Part shown: positions 1-10,948 of the stretch, in pieces | How positions within the stretch are numbered: the first letter of the stretch is position 1 | Layout of the letters: each line of letters starts with the position of its first letter | Source of the DNA: Chaenocephalus aceratus | Lineage: Eukaryota > Chordata > Actinopteri > Perciformes > Channichthyidae | DNA length: 64,000 bases | Direction of reading: 5' to 3' | Assembly (NCBI GenBank): GCA_023974075.1 | Contig: CM043800.1 | Coordinates: forward strand, 7,841,453-7,905,452 | Notes under the pieces: generated by a model | What the model saw: only the letters and a program-made list of their open reading frames with translations | What the model was told of the DNA's origin: nothing | The model's database searches: none | Made by a program: the position numbers and the translations under genes

Positions 1-1370
1 TGGCGCATAATAACTGAACGCTGCCTTACCATGTTTAGTTCTGACTCTGGGGACAGAAAGCTGACCAGTCCCTGAAGACCTGAGAGATCTGGATGGTTCA
101 TAATTTAGCAGTAGATCAGAAATGTATTTAGGGCCTAAACCATTCAATGCTTTATAAACCAGCAGTAGTATTTTTGAAATATATTCTTTGACACACAGGA
201 AGCCAGTGTAAAGACTTCAGAACAGGAGTGATGTGTTCCACTTTCTTAGTGTCAGTGAGGACTCGAGCAGCGGCGTTCTGAATCAGCTGCAGCTTTCTAA
301 TGGATATTTTGTGAGACCTGTAAAGACACCATTGCAGTAGTCGAGTCTACTGAAGATAAAAGCATGGGCAAGTTTTCCCAAATCCTGTTGTGACATTAGT
401 CTTTTAATCCTAGATATGTTTCTTTAGGTGATAGTAGGCTGATTTAGTAACTGTTTTAATGTGACTGTTGAAGCTCAGGTCAGAGTCCATGACTACACCT
501 AGATTTTCTGGCTTTATCTGTTGTTTTCAACATTGCAGACTGAAGCTCAGCGCTAACTTTTATACGTTCTGCCTTGGCTCCAAAACCATTCAACTCAGTT
601 TTGTCTTTGTTTAATTGGAGAAAGTTCTGACACATCCAGTCATTAATTTGTTCAATGCACTTACTCAGTGTTTTCATTGGAGAATAGTCTCCTGGTGAAA
701 TGGTTATGTAAATGTGTGTGTCATCCGCATAGCTATGGTAACTTATTTTGTTGTTTTTCATTATCTGAGCCAGTGGTAGCATGTAGATGCAAGAGAAGAG
801 GCCCCAAGATGGAGCCTTGAGGAACCCCACATGTCATATTTGTCAACTCAGATTTGTATTTACCTATAGAAACAAAGTTGTTTCTGTACTTTAAGTAGGA
901 TTCAAACCAATTTAGAACTGTTGATGAAAGTCCCACCTGGTTTTCCAGTCGGTCTAGTAATATGTTGTGGTCAACAGTGTCAACGCAGCACTGAGATCTA
1001 ATAATACTAACACTGAAGTTCTGCCACTGTCTGTGTTTAAGTGGATGTCATTGAAGACCTTCACAAGAGCAGTCTCAGTGCTGTGGTTTGGAAGAAAGCC
1101 TGACTGGAACACATCCAAACAGTTATTTAAATGCAAGAAATTACTCAACTGTTGAAAAACTACTTTTTCAATGATTTTACCTAGAAATGGCAGGTTTGAT
1201 ATTGGCCTGTTATTGTTCATTACTGAAGCATTTAGATTATGCTTTTTTAAGAGCGGTTTAATGACTGAAGTTTTCAGGGCCTGTGGAAAAATACCTGAGT
1301 GAAGAGACTTGTTTACTATAAGATAACAGTGGCTGAAATAACAAAAGTTGAATACACTGTGTAGCAATCA
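1..1370 (-). pseudogene. L2-type LINE reverse transcriptase remnant, runs off left edge
   Basis: Read on the minus strand, broken frames give successive blocks of a non-LTR reverse transcriptase. Near 1367-954 are RPISNLPFLGKIIEKV and HSTETALVKVFNDI, then VLVLLDLSAA. Near 850 is GVPQGSILGP, near 735 the catalytic YADD box, and from about 470 down to 1 the conserved C-terminal part (DLSFNSHIK, SRLDYCNGV, LHWLPV). This block order and wording are typical of the L2/CR1 group in fish. Several frameshifts and stops separate the blocks, so the copy is dead. No endonuclease part is visible at its 5' side (right), so it is 5'-truncated. Its 3' end lies outside the window. Confidence 0.88.
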
Positions 1371-1822
1371 TACAGGTCAGCAGTCTCTGGTTGTCATTTA
1401 TCTAGACTCAGAGTTTGGAAACAAATATAAAATGTGAACGATTGTTGGAAAAAAATCCATTCACCAAATGTATTTATGTCCTTTACTTCACAGTTTGTGC
1501 AAACAAATCAACCTATAATAAAGAATTGTTATTAATAATTAGAAGCCAGTGTCCAAACTACGGCCCGCGAGCCATTTTGAATCGTCCCTCAGCAAATTAA
1601 AAAAGTATAGTGAAATATGGCCCACAAATGAAACTTGTGCTTGTCTTATATTGTACTTTTTAAATATATACGCTCAAATGTATTACACAGTATTCATGTG
1701 TTAGTAAGCACAGTTTTCAAAGTTGAAAACATGTTCTAACATATTTAAGTTGATAAGAAAAAAAGCCCAATAACTTATTTACATATCAAGCTTGAAATAT
1801 ACCCTTCATATTTCCTCTTATA

Positions 1823-2083
1823 CACTGAACAAAAAATATAAATGCAACACTTTTGTTTTTGCTCCCATTTTTCATGAGATGAACTCAAAGATCTAAAACA
1901 TTTTCTATATACACAAAATAACCATTTCTCTCAAATATTGTTCACAAATCTGAGATGGTGAGCACTTCTCCTTTGCCGAGATAATCCATCCCACCTCACA
2001 GGTGTGGCATATCAAGATAATGATTAGACAGCATGATTATTGCACAGGTGTGCCTTAGGCTGGCCACAATAAAAGGCCACTCT
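1823..2083. repeat. Left terminal inverted repeat of the Tc1-like element
   Basis: About 261 bases that reappear as the reverse complement at 3153-3422. Landmarks are the outer tgaacaaaaa end, a caggtgtggcatatcaagat block and the inner aaaaggccactct end. Arms above 200 bases match the long-arm (IR/DR) class of fish Tc1 elements, where the transposase binds outer and inner sites. Confidence 0.9.
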
Positions 2084-2111
2084 AACATGTTCAGTTTTAT
2101 CACACAGCACA

Positions 2112-3110
2112 ATGCCACAGATGTCGCAAGTTTTGAGGGAGCGTGCAATTGGCATGCTGACAGCAGGAATGTCCACCAGAGCTGTTGCCCGTGAATTGAA
2201 TGTTCATTTCTCTACCATAAGCCGTCTCCAAAGGCGTTTCAGAGAATTTGGCAGTACATCCAACCGGCCTCACAACCGCAGACCACGTGTAACCACACCA
2301 GCCCAGGACCTCCACATCCAGCATGTTCACCTCCAAGATCGTCTGAGACCAGCCACTTGGACAACTGCTGCAACAATCGGTTTGCATAACCAAAGAATTT
2401 CTGCACAAACTGTCAGAAACCATCTCAGGGAAGCTCATCTGCATGCTCGTCGTCCTCATCGGGGTCTCGACCTGACTCCGGTTCGTCGTCGTAACCGACT
2501 TGAGTGGGCAAATGCTCACATTCGATGGCGTCTGGCACGTTGGAGAGGTGTTCTCTTATCTTCACGGATGAATCCCGGTTTTCACTGTTCAGGGCGGATG
2601 GCAGACAGCGTGTGTGGGTGAGCGGTTTTCTGATGTCAATGTTGTGAATCGGGTGGTGGTGGGGTTATGGTATGGGCAGGCGTATGTTATGGACGAAGAA
2701 CACAGGTGCATTTTATTGATGGCATTGTGAATGCACAGAGATACCGTGACGAGATCCTGAGGCCCATTGTTGTGCCATTCATCCACAACCATCACCTCAT
2801 GTTGCAGCATGATAATGCACGGCCCCATGTTGCAAGGATCTGTACACAATTCCTGGAGGCTGAACACATCCCAGTTCTTGCATGGCCAGCATACTCACCG
2901 GACATGTCACCCATTGAGCATGTTTGGGATGGTCTGGATCGGCGTATACGACAGCGTGTTCCAGTTCCTGCCAATATCCAGCAACTTCGCACAGCCATTG
3001 AAGAGGAGTGGACCAACATTCCACAGGCCACAATCAACAACCTGATCAACTCTATGCGAAGGAGATGTGTTGCACTGCGTGAGGCAAATGGTGGTCACAC
3101 CAGATACTGA
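2112..3110 (+). pseudogene. Tc1 transposase, frameshifted
   Basis: Cut-and-paste transposase that would bind the element's own arms. The N-terminal part (2112-about 2550) has the paired helix-turn-helix region (GMSTRAVARELNVHFSTISR) and a basic linker. The frame then slips by one base near 2550. The FTDESRF block with the first catalytic Asp is read in another frame, and a second slip restores frame before MVWAGV at 2667. The C-terminal part keeps HDNARPH and SPIEHVWD with 34 residues between Asp and Glu, i.e. a DD34E Tc1 catalytic core. It ends at a stop at 3108-3110. The ATG at 2112 lies just inside the left arm, as usual. The two indels mean this copy cannot make an active enzyme. Confidence 0.92.
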
Positions 3111-3152
3111 CTGGTTTTCGGACCCCCCCAATAAAACAAAACTGCACGTTTC

Positions 3153-3422
3153 AGAGTGGCCTTTTATTGTGGCCAGCCTAAGGCACACCTGTGCAATAAT
3201 CATGCTGTCTAATCAGCATCTTGATATGCCACACCTGTGTGGTGGGATGGATTATCTCGGCAAAGGAGAAGTGCTCACTATCACAGATTTTTTCAGATTT
3301 GTGAACAATATTTGAGAGAAATGGTTATTTTGTGTATAAAGAAAATGTTTTAGATCTTTGAGTTCATCTCATGAAAAATGGGAGCAAAAACAAAAGTGTT
3401 GCATTTATATTTTTGTTCAGTG
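3153..3422. repeat. Right terminal inverted repeat of the Tc1-like element
   Basis: Reverse complement of 1823-2083 with only scattered differences, for example the short inserted stretch near 3290. Ends in ttttgttcagtg immediately before the TA target dinucleotide. Confidence 0.9.
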
Positions 3423-3664
3423 TAAGAGGCTTCTGTTTTGAGGGATGAGCTTCTTACAAAATGAATGAAACCCTATGAGAGCTTTGATGTAGGCTTTTTT
3501 TTTCTTAAAGCATTTTTAATTATCAAGCCCACATTTGATTGATTTTGCTAACTTATAACTTAACTTATGAGGCGATAAACCTCATCTCTAGTGAGGGGCC
3601 CAGCCCTTCGTATATTTTTCTGTATGTGGCCCTCTGTGAAAAAATGTTTGGATATGGGTTAGAT

Positions 3665-4612
3665 CAGCGATGTGCAGTCAGGGGAGGCAGAGCCTCACCT
3701 GTCATACTCCAATGTAACGGAAAAAACTAAAATAGTAATAATAATAAAATCTGTCCACTGATCTGTGTTGTAAATGTGATTTATGTATGATTCCAATCGC
3801 TTTTTATCGTCAAAATCATCAAATTTGCCGAGCTCCGCTACAACTACCGATGAGAAGTAAGGCAGGGACGAGCTCTGCCTCTCGTAAGCCCACAGTAACT
3901 GGCTGGAGTGCGGGCACTTATTTTGTGAGCGCGCTCAAGCCAGCTACTGTGGGGTAAGGTGAGGCACAGATGAGATCTGCCTCACCTCAGAATGCGTCAC
4001 CCCACAGAAACTGGCTGGAAAGCGAGCCCTTGAAGCGCATGCCTGTTACCATCTCACTGTATGTTACCAATGTAATGTTTGTAGATCCCTTTATTACATT
4101 TATCCTCGCCATCCATAGTCTCTAAATAACTTATTTCACGTATATATGATATTTAGGCTCGCTGGTCTCATCATACAATGGCAATGAAAAAAGCACCAGG
4201 GGAGGCAGGGGCGCAAGTGAGCCCACAGGTTCTTGTTGCTACTGTTATTCTACGCAGAGACGGTAGACACAAACAACAAACTAGACTTTTGAAACTAGAG
4301 GAAGATAAAGAGGACTTTTACAAAAAAGTAATAGAGATTGTTGTCCAGAAGGATAGCATGGACTTCATCTTCAAGTCAAGGTAAGACCCGAATTGTAATG
4401 AAAATGGGATCTTACTAAGAAAGAACAATCCAATATTTAGATTTTGGGTATCCTTTTGCTGAATGGTCTGTTTAAAATGAATTGAAGCATCAGACTAAAA
4501 AAGCTTTTGAAAATAACCAAATATTTCGATTAAGGTCAAAATATAGTATTTGTAAATCTGACTCTGAAAGAGTCAGTGCCTCACCATCCATGAACCTCAC
4601 CGCACGTCACTG
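3665..4612. mobile_element. Non-autonomous hAT element with perfect 8-bp target duplication
   Basis: The element is flanked by ggttagat at 3657-3664 and again at 4613-4620, an exact 8-bp duplication typical of hAT. The termini are cagcgatgtgc and gcacgtcactg, an 11-base imperfect inverted repeat starting with CAG. Inside are several gaggcagagcctcac-like segments in both orientations, which may be subterminal transposase-binding repeats. Length is 948 bases, too short for a hAT transposase. It interrupts the right end of the older hAT-like repeat. Confidence 0.85.
4178..4384 (+). other. Short orphan reading frame with splice donor in the hAT element
   Basis: A 68-codon frame starting at an ATG, rich in Lys, Glu and Arg. 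Its end overlaps a good donor (tcaag/gtaagacc, GT at 4381). This would fit a leftover first exon of the parent transposon. I do not recognise the protein and see no zinc-binding pattern. Chance is not excluded. Confidence 0.2.
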
Positions 4613-4798
4613 GGTTAGATAGACCTTATATTGAAATCTAAAGTGCCTCTTAGCATTGCAGTAACATGTCCCACATTGTCTCACAAATGTATTCTTTGTT
4701 CCACATGTCGCTTGTTGGCATCTTTTCCAACTATTGTTCCAGTATTTGGTGAGTGAAATAGCAAGCCATGGGTAGAAGGTAATTTCTTTGAGCAACAT
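4607..4798 (-). pseudogene. Possible cysteine-rich tail of a piggyBac-like transposase
   Basis: The minus-strand frame contains Cys-x5-Cys-x8-Cys-x2-Cys-x-Cys followed by basic and aromatic residues (CGTCYCNAKRHFRF). The layout loosely resembles the C-terminal cysteine-rich domain of piggyBac transposases. No catalytic part lies upstream, and the frame overlaps the hAT target site by a few bases. This is a weak suggestion only. Confidence 0.2.
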
Positions 4799-5171
4799 TT
4801 GTTTAGCATATTTACTTCGTAGCCCTCAGCACATCTCAGAAACTGTACAGCAAGCAGAATCTCAGATCAAATATAAAAGTTGTTAGACTATGTGTACTTT
4901 CTAAAGGTGACGGGAAACACTGTGCATGCAGAACATACATCTATAACTACAGCGTCCTTCCGGTCCACTGTTTGTTATGATTTTGCAGTTTAAAGTGGCG
5001 GAAGCCATTATGTGCACATCAGCAACTAAACTTGCTTTCTACTGATTGTTGTGTCAACTGTAAGAAGGCTGACTATGACAAAAAAAATTACTTTAGGATG
5101 GATGATGACGCACAAAATGTACTTTTCCTTTCTGGGGACAAGGTAATGTGTGTGTTCTTTGTTTCAGTACA
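4799..5171. other. Unassigned AT-rich stretch
   Basis: No coding frame, RNA gene or clear inverted repeat is visible between the two hAT elements. A possible start of decayed coding sequence (HFSTDCCVNC-like) near 5020-5080 is too short to assign. Confidence 0.4.
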
Positions 5172-5179
5172 GTAGTTAG

Positions 5180-6541
5180 CAGTGGCGGCCGGCCCATAGG
5201 GGCACTAGGGGCGCGGCCCCACCTCTTCCCACATACAAAAAAAAATATTAAATAAAAAAAATATATATTTTTATTTGTAATGAACAAGGTAAATATCATA
5301 CAATTGGTATCAGTAAAATGTATAATCCACAATAAAATCTCGTTTAAAATTGTGTTACGATGTCTAAAGTTAATGATAAGTCACATGTTTCCTGCCTGGC
5401 CTTGCCCGTGGCATTTAGTTTATCATTACCGGGCGCCGTGCAAGGAGCCCCCGAGCCAAACGGCAGCAACCAGCACGTTGCAAAAGTCTCAATAGTAAAC
5501 TGTGCCGCCGAGACATAATTTCGGCCAATCAGCGCCGTCAAATATTTTGGTCACGAGGGCGCTCACGTTGGCGCCCACGTTGCTTACGTGCGTTGACGTG
5601 AGTTGTTTTTTAGACTCGTGAGTAACCAAGGTGACGCAGAAGTTGGATGAGAATGGCTTTGTGTGCAGGTGGAGTCGCCGGACCTCGGTACGCACCCAAT
5701 TCCGTGCAAGAGCTACTCTCCAATCCTTTGGAAAGGAGAAGTTTGGGAGATAAACTGTTGCTTAAAGATCTTGGACCGGACCAACCCGATTTGTATATAT
5801 CGCAGCAAGCTCGTGAAAAAGACAAAACGTATCAACGAGGCATCTCACGTAGCTGGTACACCAGAAAGGCATGGCTAGCTGGATGCAAACAGGTAAATGC
5901 TGTCTTTTGTTTCCCATGCTTGCTCTTCAAATAGCCGGGGAGAGATACGATCTGTTCAGAAACTAGACAAAAGTTAAACAAGTACAAACCACAGACTGTC
6001 TGTGTCATGGAGAATACAGTCGCTGGTTTATTTATGTCTGTAGGCCGTTGTTATGAATGTGGAGTGAGCATATACAACGTTAGCTTAGCCTGGTCGACCC
6101 AATCTCCATTCAGAAAACAAGCATTCTAAAAGGTTTTTCGTCTGCCGTCTGTCTGCAGACTTGTCAAAGCATTAATTCATGGTTTTTACTAACCGGTATC
6201 AGTATGTTGTTACGTCGGCATCATTTAGAAACGTGTATTTCAATTTAATCACGGTAAAATATGTTCATTTTGTTGTAGTTGTAGCTCCCGAGCCAGTGCG
6301 TCTTGTTTGAATGATTCGAGTAAACACAGCTGGCAGACGCGGTGAAACTCGAGCGGTTAGAGCGAAGCGAATATTCGCATCGCGTCCGGTCTGAACGCAG
6401 CATTAAAGCGAGCTCCGCGCTGCACTGGAAACGCGCCATTACATCACCAGAAGTCCTAATTTAAGGGGTCATTTCTCCCAAAAAATGTTTACTCACTATA
6501 TCAACAGCCCCACCAAAAATAGTTTCCACCAGCCGCCACTG
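5180..6541 (+). mobile_element. hAT element of the ZMYM/TTF type with perfect 8-bp target duplication
   Basis: Flanked by gtagttag at 5172-5179 and 6542-6549, an exact 8-bp duplication. The ends are cagtggcggccgg and ccagccgccactg, a 13-base inverted repeat with one mismatch. The 1362-base body contains a first-exon-like frame on the + strand (5647-5934) but no dimerisation or catalytic hAT domain. It is therefore an internally deleted derivative of a longer autonomous element. The middle is CpG-rich and its right half is non-coding. Confidence 0.92.
5647..5934 (+). pseudogene. N-terminal (TTF/ZMYM-like) exon of a deleted hAT transposase
   Basis: The 95-codon frame ends in a block that reads SWYTRKAWLAGC followed by NAVFCFPCLLF. 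That wording is characteristic of the TTF-type zinc-finger region at the start of ZMYM1-like and DUF4371 hAT transposases. Upstream is a LGPDQPDLYISQQAREKDKT stretch that often precedes it. The frame stops right after CLLFK, and nothing resembling the rest of the protein follows. A GT at the GCKQ/gtaaatg junction could be a cryptic donor. It is non-functional as a transposase but retains a potential DNA-binding exon. Confidence 0.75.
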
Positions 6542-6669
6542 GTAGTTAGGGTAACCAGCTTTAGAATCCTGTAAAGTGCAAGGTCGGTGAAAAGATACAA
6601 ACATCTCTGGGGGTACGGTTAATCCCTCTGAGGAGCTTCGCTTAAAGATTTTTGGCCTTTTCTTTGGGA

Positions 6670-6966
6670 GCCTTCCCCATTGTAGACCATGGTAGACCAT
6701 GGTCGAACATGGTTAATTTAACCATGGTATAACCATGGTTGACCATGGTAGACCATGGTTGGGATATGGCACCACAGTCAACCATGGTAGAGCACTGATA
6801 TAAACCATGGTCTACCATGGTCACAATAAACCATGGTCTACCATGGACACAATAAACCATGGTCTACCATGGTCATAAACCATGGTCTACCATGGACACA
6901 ATAAACCATGGTCTACCATGGACATAAACCATGGTCCACCAGTACCATGGACATAAACCATGGTCC
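6670..6966. repeat. CCATGG-rich minisatellite, left block
   Basis: About 20 copies of the 6-base palindrome CCATGG in roughly 300 bases, mostly arranged as ccatggtctaccatgg or ccatggtagaccatgg, with spacers ataaa, acacaata or cataaa. Each unit is a short perfect palindrome, so the block can fold many ways. A second block follows at 7205-7446. The pair flanks about 240 bases of plain AT-rich DNA, the layout of subterminal repeats of a DNA transposon, but I cannot define termini or a target duplication. Confidence 0.85.
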
Positions 6967-7204
6967 GCCAGACTGGAAATAATATAAATTAATACAAGCT
7001 TTTCAATAGTTTCAAGCATTTAATTTAAAAATATTTGTATAGATCATGTTAATTGCACTTAATTTCATCTACAGTATACTGTCACTCTATAGTTGCACAC
7101 ACACTCATTAAATGCTCATTAAACAGTTGGTGAAAATGTAAAGACTATTTTATATACATTCATCAGGTGACGGTGCCTGCATGAGCCTCATTAGAATGAT
7201 TGTC

Positions 7205-7446
7205 GACCATGGTTTCTGTAGACCATGGTTTCTTGAGACCATGGTTCAAATATTCAAATGGTTGACCATGGTTTCTTCCCCATGGTACTGTGACCATGGC
7301 AGGCTGACCATGGTGGACCATGGTTTCCGGAGTTGACATTGTGACCATGGTAGGCTGACCATGGTAGACCATGGTATTTTGTGGTCAACCATGGTATTAC
7401 CATGGTTGGCAATGGAATACCATGGTGACCATGGTCAACCATGGTT
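7205..7446. repeat. CCATGG-rich minisatellite, right block
   Basis: About 16 CCATGG palindromes in some 240 bases. Spacers are mainly ggtttcttgaga-, caggctga- and ggtattttgtggtcaa-like, so it is related to but not a simple copy of the left block at 6670-6966. The reading frames across it are by-products of the repeat. Confidence 0.85.
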
Positions 7447-7956
7447 ACGTTTCGCAGGGGTTTCCCTTAGCTGATTAGCTCATTGTGCTAACTATAAAAA
7501 CAAGTAATTTTTTCCCTTACATCTGTGTCGTTTCAATCTTTCTGAAAGATCAATATAACAATCAAGTTACAGGTCTGACACATTTCACAAACTTTAGCCA
7601 TCATATGCTAATCATATTGCTCTCTCTGTGTTATTTCACCTGTGTTTTTTCTTCAGCCTTCACGTTCAGGGGTCTGAAGCCATTTCACTAAGTGTAACAT
7701 GCAAACGTTGACCTCCCTATCAAGGAAATGGAGATTTGGGTCAGTAACAGCTCTGCACAGAGAACTGTTTCTACACCATCAGCAGATTTTGTCAACTCAA
7801 CCCTTGAAGGCAAAAGAACATTACTCAGCAGCTTAGCTACTGCACAGAGGCTGGGTGTTAATTTGCAGCCTTAACCTGCATTCTCTGAGTTTTCATATTA
7901 CTTTCAGTCCCATAAATAACTTTGCCTCATTTAATCAAAAGGCTTGAATAGTTACT
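7447..7956. other. No feature recognised
   Basis: Moderately AT-rich sequence without a convincing frame, inverted repeat or RNA gene. The 68-codon frame at 7485-7691 has no recognisable composition or motif. Confidence 0.4.
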
Positions 7957-8346
7957 TTAAAGGTGGGGTAGGTAAGTTTGAGAAACTGGCTTGAGATACA
8001 CTTTTTGTTATATTACATGGAATGCTCTTAACATCCCGATAGCAATGAATATCTGAAGTGCTTTGACAAAAAATCCATTAAAAAACGTCATCTGTGGAAG
8101 CCGTAATACTGTAAAAAGCACGACCAATCATCTGAGCCGGCCCGGCTAAAATAACTGGATGGCCTACCTGCCTGTCAGCCTTCCATCTGTGTACAAACTT
8201 ATCTCGTGCCCTCATTGGTCATGTGCGCGTTCGTGTGTGTTGGAGGAGGGGCTCTGTAAGGAAGTGGCAGATTTTTTCCGGTTGTGTGTTTTCACATTTT
8301 AGCTCACTCGAGCTGGTTTCTCCAAAATTACCTACCCCACCTTTAA
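7957..8346. mobile_element. TTAA-flanked miniature element (family 1, copy 1)
   Basis: Bounded by TTAA at 7957-7960 and 8343-8346. The ends are aaggtggggtaggtaa and its inverted copy ttacctaccccacctt. Further inward, gagaaactggcttgag matches ctcgagctggtttctc inverted. TTAA target duplications are typical of piggyBac and some other superfamilies. The element is 390 bases and non-coding. A related shortened copy in opposite internal orientation lies at 13241-13526. Confidence 0.75.
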
Positions 8347-8399
8347 GAGATTAACATTCATCCCTAGATGCAGATGATAAACAATGACGAACATTTCAT

Positions 8400-9213
8400 T
8401 AAATGTCCCATGACATGCTTTTTCGGTTATTACCCGTCCCCTTGTGTGTTATGTAGCTTTTTCTGCATGTAAACGGAGAGTCAAACCCTCAAAGTACACC
8501 CTGTAGCGAGTAAAACTCTAACACAGAAAATACCTGTCTATGCTGCCCCAGAACGCCTCGTTGGAGATCTTTCTTTTTCTTCCTGGGTACGGTGACGTGA
8601 CCATACCCAAATGGAACCATCGGTCCGTGGAGCTCCTCACATACACACACTCTCTCAGCGGCGAAACTGTGACGCGCTGTGGGGTTGCGGGTGCTAGTGG
8701 AGCCTCGCAGATGGGGGTGCTGCAGCCCCCTCAGCATCCCCCCTTCCCGCGTCCATTCGCGATGTCTCGCAGACCCCACGCAGCAACCAGGAAATTACAC
8801 CAGCAGTAACCCAGCTCACACTGTCCGCTCCAGCAGCGAGCCCCGCAACATCCCGCCAACACGGCACCCAGACCCCACGCAGCATGCTCCTCTGTTTGTC
8901 CTTACTGGTATCATTTTCTGGTTGCTAACGCCATTGTAACACATAATCACTGATGTTCCGCTGTAACGGTGGTGGACTCATCAGAACAGAGTGGGCGAGC
9001 TGACCAATCAGAGCACACTGGGCTCACAGGGAGGGGGGGCAGGAGCTCCAACAAGCCGTTTAGGACAGAGAGTGAATACACATACTATACAGAGATGCTG
9101 TATGAGAAACCAATGTGAGTTTGGAAAATTGCACAATATAAATATCTTCTAGTATACATGTACCTCAACAATGGAATTATGATCAGTAGAAATGGCCATG
9201 ACATGGGACCTTT
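8400..9213. mobile_element. Miniature inverted-repeat element with tgtcccatgacatg ends
   Basis: The left end aatgtcccatgacatg and the right end catgacatgggacctt are inverted copies with one mismatch, about 810 bases apart. The interior is non-coding. It contains a GC-rich patch at 8640-8900 that may be a further insertion, since its gaaactgtgacgcgct motif recurs near 47668. No clear target duplication was found. Confidence 0.6.
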
Positions 9214-10948
9214 ATGTTCTTTACCTTGCGACGTGTTGGAGTCAATTATGAGCCTGTTGTCCGGAGCCCTTTCAGCTCACTGTGGCTGTTTTTTAATTGG
9301 CCAACTGTCACACAGTTAGTCTGTTTCATAATTGTACGTTTTTTGTCAGTATATTTGAGATTACCAGGTTAGCTATGTTAGCTAACTAGCTTACAGCAGA
9401 TTTGCAATAATATCTGAATAAATCATGTAATCACATTGTTCAAATATGCCGATAAAACATTTTAGGTACATTTCCGGTGATATTTGGCCAATTTATAATC
9501 CCAGAACCTCACCAAGTGCATTGTTTTGAATATGCAGCGCTTTTAATAAACACTGCACATGTTTCATCAAGTTGGTAAAGATGCTTATTAATTTGCATGT
9601 GTTTTGGCACAGTTGTGTTTTATTTGAAACTGCAAAGCGGTTCTCCTAATATAGAAGGGTTCTTAGTTAATAATGTGTTGGCCCCTGTCGGCCACCGTAG
9701 GTTTGTACTATTCTACCCTGATCAATGCCACCAAGCTAAACCGCAAGATGGCGAGCATAGAGCATTGTATTAATCACAGTCCTCCCAACTATAGAGGGAC
9801 AAACAAGGTTGCGTATGTGTTTGTGTTTGTGTGCGTGTGATTATGTGTGTGAGGTGGGGGTATACAGTCCCTGTATTCCCCTGGGCAGAGCTATGGAGCC
9901 GGACACCAGGAAGCTAAAATCCCTGTCTGTCTGGACCCCTGTGGGACAGTGGACCACCCAGCTTGATCCCACTGAGCTGATTGGCTCAGAGCAGATAACC
10001 AAGCAGAATTTTGACTATTCACAGGGACCAATTGGCAGAAGCATGGGAAAATAATACATGGGAAATATCTTATAGTCAGTCCAAATGTTATCTTAATACA
10101 CCACACATCAGTGAACAGCTGAAAGATAAAATCATGGATTTAACCAATTGTTTATCTCAAACTTGTAACATAAAAGTAAAACTTGGACCTCACTGAACCA
10201 ACTTCCTTACTTCACGTTAATATAGTATTTACAATTAATTTCTTATTCGGCAGCACAAGTTCAAAAGCAGTGTATTCCAACAAACTGTTAACTTGCACTC
10301 TCGACAAACCATTAATTCCGTTATACATTCATCTGCGAGTATGTGGTTGCAGATATTGCAAATTTGAACTTGCTATTAACTGAGGAACCATGTGCTTTTT
10401 TTAGTTGTTTAGTTTGTTAGAGTTGTTGATCTTATATGAGCCAGAGTGCAGCCTGGGTCTTACAGCCAGTCCCCCAGCTCTGGAACTCCCCGTCAGTAAC
10501 TTTAAAATCAAAAACATTTGGATTGTTAGCAGCATTTTGTTTTATTTCCAACATGTCTTGTCCGTTTGTATTTTAAATTATTATTATTCTCTAATACAAA
10601 TCTAAGGCCTTTCTGCATTTTTTTAATGTATAAATTAAATGGTCTGATTGTATACAAATTAATTTATAGATGACCTGTATTATTACCTGAACACAACCAT
10701 CTCTGACTAGATAATCAGTTGATAGATTGTTGAGGAGCAATACAGTGCCTTTTGGAATTCTGTTATTGTCTTTTATTTGAAAAGATGCATATTCAGGGAT
10801 TTACAATGTACTAACACAATTAAAATATCAGCTTAAAAGCCTGACCTGAACGATAATCAAATATGGGCTTTTATTTATTTTGTGGAATCGATGCAAGGTT
10901 GGCTGATAACATGTGTATATAGGCTACTGCTAAGATAAATTCTACAAC
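9214..10948. other. Gene-free stretch, nothing assigned
   Basis: About 1.7 kb, AT-rich, with several short frames (for example 9809-10054 and 10183-10383) that show no domain, periodic conservation or splice logic. A short block near 9548 (cacatgtttcatcaagttgg) has a similar counterpart near 31872, which points to an old dispersed repeat. Confidence 0.45.

Larger units (their letters stand above)
1823..3422 (+). mobile_element. Tc1-like DNA transposon with long inverted repeats
   Basis: A 1600-base element bounded by TA dinucleotides (1821-1822 and 3423-3424), the expected Tc1/mariner target duplication. Both ends start with cactgaacaaaaa read inward, and the arms stay nearly identical in inverted orientation for about 260 bases. 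The single gene inside (2112-3110) encodes a Tc1 transposase that is frameshifted in this copy. Highly similar arms suggest a fairly recent insertion, mobilised by a transposase supplied from another copy. It sits inside the older hAT-like repeat, so it is the younger of the two. Confidence 0.95.
1547..3656. mobile_element. Old hAT-Charlie-like miniature element, split by a Tc1 insertion
   Basis: The left end reads cagtgtccaaactacggccc and the far right reads gtggccctctgtgaaaaaat followed by gtttgga, approximately inverted copies of each other. Ends with a 'gtccaaactacggcccgc' motif are known from hAT-Charlie-type elements of vertebrates. Removing the Tc1 copy at 1823-3422 leaves about 500 bases of AT-rich, non-coding sequence. 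The right end is decayed and I could not find a clean target duplication, so the exact boundary is uncertain. Confidence 0.45.

Noticed and set aside
2100..2519. Minus-strand frames over the Tc1 transposase
   Set aside because: Shadow frames of the transposase gene.
6670..7446. CRISPR-like array of regular repeats
   Set aside because: Units are 6-base palindromes with irregular short spacers in a vertebrate genome; no conserved repeat of 24-40 bases and no unique spacers of constant length.
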